From an uncultured Clostridia bacterium (lineage in GTDB: Bacteria; Bacillota; Clostridia; Christensenellales; Borkfalkiaceae): 64,000 nt of DNA. The position numbers and the translations under genes were made by a program. The stretch lies in assembly GCA_947625025.1 (NCBI GenBank), contig CANQMQ010000006.1, forward strand, positions 1 through 64,000. The letters run 5' to 3'. Below, piece by piece: positions 59,894 through 64,000 of the stretch. The notes below the pieces were generated by a model. The model was given only the letters and a program-made list of their open reading frames with translations. It was not told the DNA's origin and made no database searches. Positions within the stretch are counted from its first letter, which is position 1. Each line of letters opens with the position of its first letter.

Positions 59894-61879
59894 TTATTTG
59901 TTTTCGCGCGACTGCAGGAACCACTCGAGGAAGAGCAGCGCTACGAGGATGGCCGCAAAGATGATGAGAAGGTCACGGATCAAGATCTCCGGTTCCGTCC
60001 CCTCATAGGGATCCGTAAGGCTATCGACGACTTTGCAAATGTCGCTCTCTTCCGCAGGCGGATTGATAAACACTTCTAAGGTGATATCCTTGCCGTAGTA
60101 GGTGCTCTGTTCGAAATAATAGGAGCCGGGCGTATCGATGACGATCGTTGCGGGCATTTCCTCTGCCTTGAACACCTTATCATGATCGACGAAGGTGAGC
60201 TCTGAGCCCCACGTATTCAATGTGAATTCCTCCCCTACCTCGAAGGAATTTCCGCTGATGATGGAGGGATAGAAGTAATCTATGATGCCATACATGAGCA
60301 GGAAGTTTTCGGGCAATTTGGGAAGGTTGGAATAGTGGACGCTGAACGCCATGACCGCGATCTTGATCTCCTCGTCGTTGCGCACCATGAGGAGCGGATC
60401 GCCGTCGTAGGAGAGAAGGACGTCGTAGGAGGGATCGTAACTCGAAATGACATCGTAAAGGCTGAGTTCGATCGTGCTCGGATCGATAAACCGCGTAACG
60501 GGGTGCCCTTCAAAGTCGTCGCCCTCTGCAAGCGTAAAGCTATCGCCCGTATAGTTCGAGATCGAATCGCTGCGGAAGCCTGCATCCGAAGGGATGGGCC
60601 CGAATGCGGGGCAGGGGTCGAGCAGAATGATCGCGCCGTCTCCCGGGAGCTCTTTGGGCATCAGGTGCTCGAAGATGTAGAGGTCGAATCCCTCCAAGAT
60701 GGGCTCATCGCCCTTCTTGATCTCGGTGACGTCGAGCTCGAAGTTGTTGAGCGTCTTGAGCGCGTTGCCCGCCTGTGCAAGGGCCGTCTGAATGAACGGG
60801 TTGGGGTCGTTACTATAGTATTCCACCTTGAGGCGCTCTTTTTGGCCGCCATAGAGGTAGAACGAATTATCGATCGTGTAGGAATCATCCGCTTCGACGC
60901 CGATGCGGATGGATTCGTAGGAGAAGAACCTCTGGTCGTCTCCCACGTCGTAGTAAAAGAGATTTTCATCCTCCGTGCCGCCGCCGCTTGTGAAAATGAC
61001 GGTCTTGGTATCGCTATCCGAACACTCGACGCGCTTGCTGAACTCGATGGTTTCACCCGCGATCTCCGATGCGGGAATGGAATTCGCCCCATCGACGGAA
61101 ACTTCGACCTCCAAATCCTGTGAAACGGCGCCGTAGCAGGCGACCTGCACGGTGAGGGTGTAGAACCCGTCCTGCAACTCCGCCTTCGCATCGAGGATCG
61201 CCGCATTCCACTCCCCCGGGTCGCGGACAAGTTCTACCTGTACGCGGGAAGGGATATAGGAATACTCGGTATCGGTGAAGAGGATGAGCCTTGCGTTGGG
61301 ATTGGTCTTGAGAATGGTCTCCTTTGCAAGGGCGAGCGCCGCCTCGATATCCGAAGTGTGATAGGAAGCGCCCTCTTCCTCGAGCGTATCGAGCTCTGCC
61401 AGAAAGCGCATCCGCCGCGATGCATCCGCACGCGTCGGTTCAATGGCATGGGGCTTCTCGTCTGCGACGATGAGGGTCACCTTGCCGTCCGTAGAGAACA
61501 CGTTCTCCGCACGGCCGCGGATATCTTGCAGGGCGCGGTCGAAGCGGGTGACGCCGTCCGTCTCCGCATACATGCTCGCCGAGGAATCGACGATGTAGAC
61601 GACGTCGTTCTCATCGGTCAGGGTCTGCTCCACGAGGGAGGGCCATGCCATGAGGAACGCCATCGAAGCGAGGATCAAAAGTTGGCAAATGAAGATGAGA
61701 ATGTTGCGGATCTTATTGACGGGAGGACGCTTTCTCTTATAGTTGAGGCTCAACTTCCATATGTACGTACTCGTGACGTGCTTTGCCTGGTAGTTGGGCC
61801 GTATCACATAGATGAGAATGAGGACGGCGATCCCGATTAGTCCCAAAAGGCCAAGAGGCACCAAAAGTTCAAATGTCAT
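59894..61879 (-). CDS. BatA-type VWA membrane protein
   Basis: 661 residues. N-terminal BatA region (membrane helices about 5-25 and 58-80), then a VWA domain (VVYIVDSSASMYAETDG, about 93-230), a long extracytoplasmic beta-rich region, and a C-terminal membrane segment (about 632-655). The MIDAS DSSAS is intact. Its ATG overlaps the DUF58 stop by four bases (ATGA), as in Bat operons. Confidence 0.9.
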   Translation of the reverse strand: MTFELLVPLGLLGLIGIAVLILIYVIRPNYQAKHVTSTYIWKLSLNYKRKRPPVNKIRNILIFICQLLILASMAFLMAWPSLVEQTLTDENDVVYIVDSSASMYAETDGVTRFDRALQDIRGRAENVFSTDGKVTLIVADEKPHAIEPTRADASRRMRFLAELDTLEEEGASYHTSDIEAALALAKETILKTNPNARLILFTDTEYSYIPSRVQVELVRDPGEWNAAILDAKAELQDGFYTLTVQVACYGAVSQDLEVEVSVDGANSIPASEIAGETIEFSKRVECSDSDTKTVIFTSGGGTEDENLFYYDVGDDQRFFSYESIRIGVEADDSYTIDNSFYLYGGQKERLKVEYYSNDPNPFIQTALAQAGNALKTLNNFELDVTEIKKGDEPILEGFDLYIFEHLMPKELPGDGAIILLDPCPAFGPIPSDAGFRSDSISNYTGDSFTLAEGDDFEGHPVTRFIDPSTIELSLYDVISSYDPSYDVLLSYDGDPLLMVRNDEEIKIAVMAFSVHYSNLPKLPENFLLMYGIIDYFYPSIISGNSFEVGEEFTLNTWGSELTFVDHDKVFKAEEMPATIVIDTPGSYYFEQSTYYGKDITLEVFINPPAEESDICKVVDSLTDPYEGTEPEILIRDLLIIFAAILVALLFLEWFLQSRENK

Positions 61880-62775
61880 GACATGATACCTGCCTTCAAG
61901 AGCTCACCGAACAAGACACGTTCGATCGCCGTATCCGTGGGGACGGTGATGTAACCCGCCTCCCGCTTATTGCAAAATGCGTGCATATCCGCACGGAAAT
62001 CAATGAGCGCCTGCCGATATGCTTCGAGCATGCCGCGCGTGATGCGGAGCTTCATGTTCCTCGCATCTTCGACGTCTAAGGATTCGGAGTCCATGAGGTG
62101 CACGCGGCCCTCGTAGACGGGGTCGAGTTCATCGGGCGTCAGGATCTGGAGCAGCAACACTTGCCGCTTCTTGTAGCAGAGGTAATCCACTGCCTTCTTC
62201 CAATCGCTGTCCGTACAGAAATCCGAGATAATGACGGAGAGGCCGTTGTTTACGCTGACGTTGGGGCAGCTCGTGACGCAGGCACGGATATCCGCTTCCC
62301 CGTCGAAATCGATTTGCTCAAAGGCGCTGATCGCACGGAAGAAGGAATTTTTACCCACGATGGTGCCGAACGGATCATCCGCCCGTTCGCCCTTCATGAA
62401 ATAAAAATTCAATTTATCCATGTCCTGCACGGCCAAAAAGCCCAAGGCCGCCGCTGCCGCGATGGCATACTGTGCCTTTTGGGGGTTATCCTTCCCCATC
62501 GACCCCGAACAATCCAAAAAGATTTGGACCTGCATCTGCCGTTCGTCGGTAAAGAGCTTCAAAAAGTATTTCTCGAAGCGGCTGTATAGATTCCAGTCGA
62601 TCCTGCGGATGTCGTCCCCAAGCTGATACTCCCTGTAGTCGGCGAACTCCACCGTCTGACCGTACGTCTTGACGAGGTGCTTGCCGCCGAAGTAACCCGC
62701 GAGGTTGGATTTTAAGTTCAATGACAGAGTCTCCAATCTGCTGAAAAACTCGTCATTCAGTTCGTTGAGTTTCAT
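61876..62775 (-). CDS. DUF58 domain protein
   Basis: 299 residues. It has the family pattern LAGYFGGKHLVKTYGQTVEFADYREYQLGDDIRRIDWNLYSR, where YxxGDDxRxIDW is the DUF58 core, and an IFLDCSGSMGKD segment reminiscent of a VWA MIDAS. DUF58 genes nearly always follow moxR; they are thought to form a VWA-like adaptor for the MoxR ATPase. SD GGAG precedes ATG. Confidence 0.92.
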   Translation of the reverse strand: MKLNELNDEFFSRLETLSLNLKSNLAGYFGGKHLVKTYGQTVEFADYREYQLGDDIRRIDWNLYSRFEKYFLKLFTDERQMQVQIFLDCSGSMGKDNPQKAQYAIAAAAALGFLAVQDMDKLNFYFMKGERADDPFGTIVGKNSFFRAISAFEQIDFDGEADIRACVTSCPNVSVNNGLSVIISDFCTDSDWKKAVDYLCYKKRQVLLLQILTPDELDPVYEGRVHLMDSESLDVEDARNMKLRITRGMLEAYRQALIDFRADMHAFCNKREAGYITVPTDTAIERVLFGELLKAGIMS

Positions 62776-62789
62776 GCTTTACTCCGGGG

Positions 62790-63914
62790 TTACTTCTTTG
62801 CAAACAGGCCTTTCTTCTTCTTTTTTCCTTCCTCTTGCTCCTGCTCTTCTGCAGGCTCTGCGGAAACCTCTTCCACGGGCTGTGCGACGGGCAATACGGG
62901 GGCTGCGGCGGGCTTTGCGCCGGGGATCCTCTGCTTTCTGCCCACTTCGTCCAAGATCATGCCGATCACGGTATCTGCAGAGATGCGCTCTGCAACGGCC
63001 TCGAAGTTCAGCTTGATACGGTGACGGAGAACGGGATAGGCAAGTTCGTTGATATCCGAATATGCCACGTTGAATCTACCCTTGATGAGCGCCATAACTT
63101 TGGCCGCCGAGATGAGCGCCTGTCCCGCACGGGGGGAGGCACCGAGGCGGACATACTTCTTGGCCGCATCGGAAGCGCATTCGCTGTCCGGATGGGTCGC
63201 GGAGGTGAGGACCATTGCATACTTCAAGACCTCTTCCGCAACGGGGATCTGGTTGGCGGTCTCGCGCATCTTGAGGAGCTGATCGCCCGTGCAAGCCGCC
63301 TCTGCAACTTCCGCCATCGTCTTCTGCGTCATGGTAACGATTTCCATGAGCTCGTTGAGGCTGGGATTGGGCACAAGGAGCTTGAACATGAAGCGGTCCA
63401 TCTGCGCTTCGGGAAGCGGATAGGTACCGTCCTGCTCGATGGGGTTCTGCGTCGCGAGGACGAAGAAAGGCTCTGCAAGCTTTCTCGATACACCCATGAC
63501 CGTGACCGTGTGCTCCTGCATGGCCTCGAGAAGGGCCGACTGCGTCTTAGGCGTAGCACGGTTGATTTCGTCGGCAAGAATGATGTTGCTGAACACGGGC
63601 CCGGGTTGGAAGGAGAACTGCGAATTGCCGTCCTCCCCCTTGACGATGATGTTGGTACCCGTGACGTCCGCAGGCATCAAGTCCGGCGTAAACTGGATAC
63701 GGGAGAAGGGCAAATCGAATACCCTTCCGAGGGAGCGGACGAGCCTCGTCTTGCCGACGCCCGGCACACCTTCCAGAAGGACGTTGCCGCCCGCGATCAT
63801 CGCAATGACCGTGCCGCGGACAACGGGTTCCTGCCCGATGATGTCTCGTGAAAGCTGCGCGAAGATCTCTTCGCACTGTTTGCTGAACTGCTTGATGTCG
63901 TTTTCCGTTACCAT
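62790..63914 (-). CDS. MoxR-family AAA+ ATPase
   Basis: 374 residues. Walker A GVPGVGKT (about 48-55), Walker B ILADEINRATPKTQSALLEAM and sensor FVLATQNPIEQDGTYPLPEAQ, then the lid domain. The last 50 residues form an unusual tail: Pro/Ala/Val-rich, then acidic (AEEQEQEEG), then a Lys-rich end (KKKKKGLFAKK). MoxR ATPases remodel proteins, often to insert cofactors or assemble complexes with VWA partners. First visible gene of the operon. Confidence 0.93.
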   Translation of the reverse strand: MVTENDIKQFSKQCEEIFAQLSRDIIGQEPVVRGTVIAMIAGGNVLLEGVPGVGKTRLVRSLGRVFDLPFSRIQFTPDLMPADVTGTNIIVKGEDGNSQFSFQPGPVFSNIILADEINRATPKTQSALLEAMQEHTVTVMGVSRKLAEPFFVLATQNPIEQDGTYPLPEAQMDRFMFKLLVPNPSLNELMEIVTMTQKTMAEVAEAACTGDQLLKMRETANQIPVAEEVLKYAMVLTSATHPDSECASDAAKKYVRLGASPRAGQALISAAKVMALIKGRFNVAYSDINELAYPVLRHRIKLNFEAVAERISADTVIGMILDEVGRKQRIPGAKPAAAPVLPVAQPVEEVSAEPAEEQEQEEGKKKKKGLFAKK

Positions 63915-64000
63915 GATGTTATCTCACTTTATAATTGAATTCTTGGTTGGTTTTTTCTCTTGTCTTTATGGATTGCCGGCGCCTTCGTCGCCGCTGCCGC
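63915..64000 (-). other. Leader region of the moxR operon at the window edge
   Basis: Minus-strand sequence upstream of moxR contains an A/T-rich ATTATAAAG that could be a -10, but no good -35. A weak GAGA precedes the ATG. A short frame on the minus strand ends at a TAA (63966-63968) after Gly/Asp/Glu codons and could be the tail of another gene, but too little is seen to call it. Confidence 0.3.

Noticed and set aside
63966-64000. The C-terminal tail of another minus-strand gene (Gly/Asp/Glu codons then TAA)
   Set aside because: Only about ten codons are visible and other frames are equally possible.

Overview
The window looks like a chromosomal segment of a moderately high-GC, low-complexity-poor member of the Bacillota, most likely an uncultured anaerobic gut Clostridia (Christensenellales/Oscillospirales-like). 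The clues are an mrnC-rlmB-sigH block as in Bacillus/Clostridium, a dnaX-ybaB-recR block, an ECF transporter core (ecfA1-ecfA2-ecfT-truA), pyruvate:ferredoxin oxidoreductase, tRNA genes with encoded CCA ends, and strong SD sequences with TTGACA-17-TATAAT promoters. The lineage is inferred; SigH is the only sporulation-related regulator seen. No phage, IS element or CRISPR array is visible.

Layout. 1-2160: a four-gene tRNA cluster (Gly, Arg, His, Gln; minus), degV (plus), tRNA-Val (plus) and tRNA-Leu (minus). 2158-8943 (minus): mrnC, rlmB, sigH, a YwaF-like membrane gene, dnaX, ybaB, recR, gpsA and a YcxB-like gene whose stop codon almost touches tRNA-Leu. 9148-11432 (plus): CPA2 antiporter and aldo/keto reductase. 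11479-14588 (minus): glmM-glmS behind a structured leader. 14642-15060: intergenic repeats. 15073-18986 (minus): lemA, DUF2207 protein, glpK. 19027-21600: a zinc-type macrodomain gene divergent from two membrane genes. 21645-24417 (minus): tRNA-Ser, an alkaline-phosphatase-family enzyme, a hotdog thioesterase and an SDR. 24589-26960 (minus): mnmE and a LysR regulator. 27218-31435 (minus): ecfA1-ecfA2-ecfT-truA and a membrane gene. 31540-40609: a secreted protein, nifJ, a YugP-like membrane protein without its zinc motif, and a Ca2+ P-type ATPase. 40707-42561: a collagen-like protein and a glycosyltransferase. 42565-47017 (minus): a guaB/guaA region with a Sel1-like gene between them. 47119-48742 (plus): a lipoprotein and a YiiX-like cysteine hydrolase. 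48814-63914 (minus): one 15-kb operon of moxR, DUF58, two VWA membrane proteins and two very large surface lipoproteins.

How it fits together. Most of the window is housekeeping: DNA replication and recombination (dnaX, ybaB, recR), rRNA/tRNA processing (mrnC, rlmB, mnmE, truA), wall precursor supply (glmM, glmS), glycerolipid entry (gpsA, glpK), purines (guaA, guaB), vitamin/metal uptake (Ecf) and fermentative energy metabolism (nifJ). The accessory part is the last 15 kb, where a MoxR/DUF58/VWA machine is co-transcribed with two giant lipoproteins; I infer it helps assemble or display them. Other unusual points are four promoters whose -10 box lies 6-8 bases from a start codon (probable leaderless mRNAs), a repeated post-tRNA element with covarying hairpins, a terminator-plus-hairpin leader before glmM, and a T-N11-A palindrome at the start of the mnmE-LysR operon.
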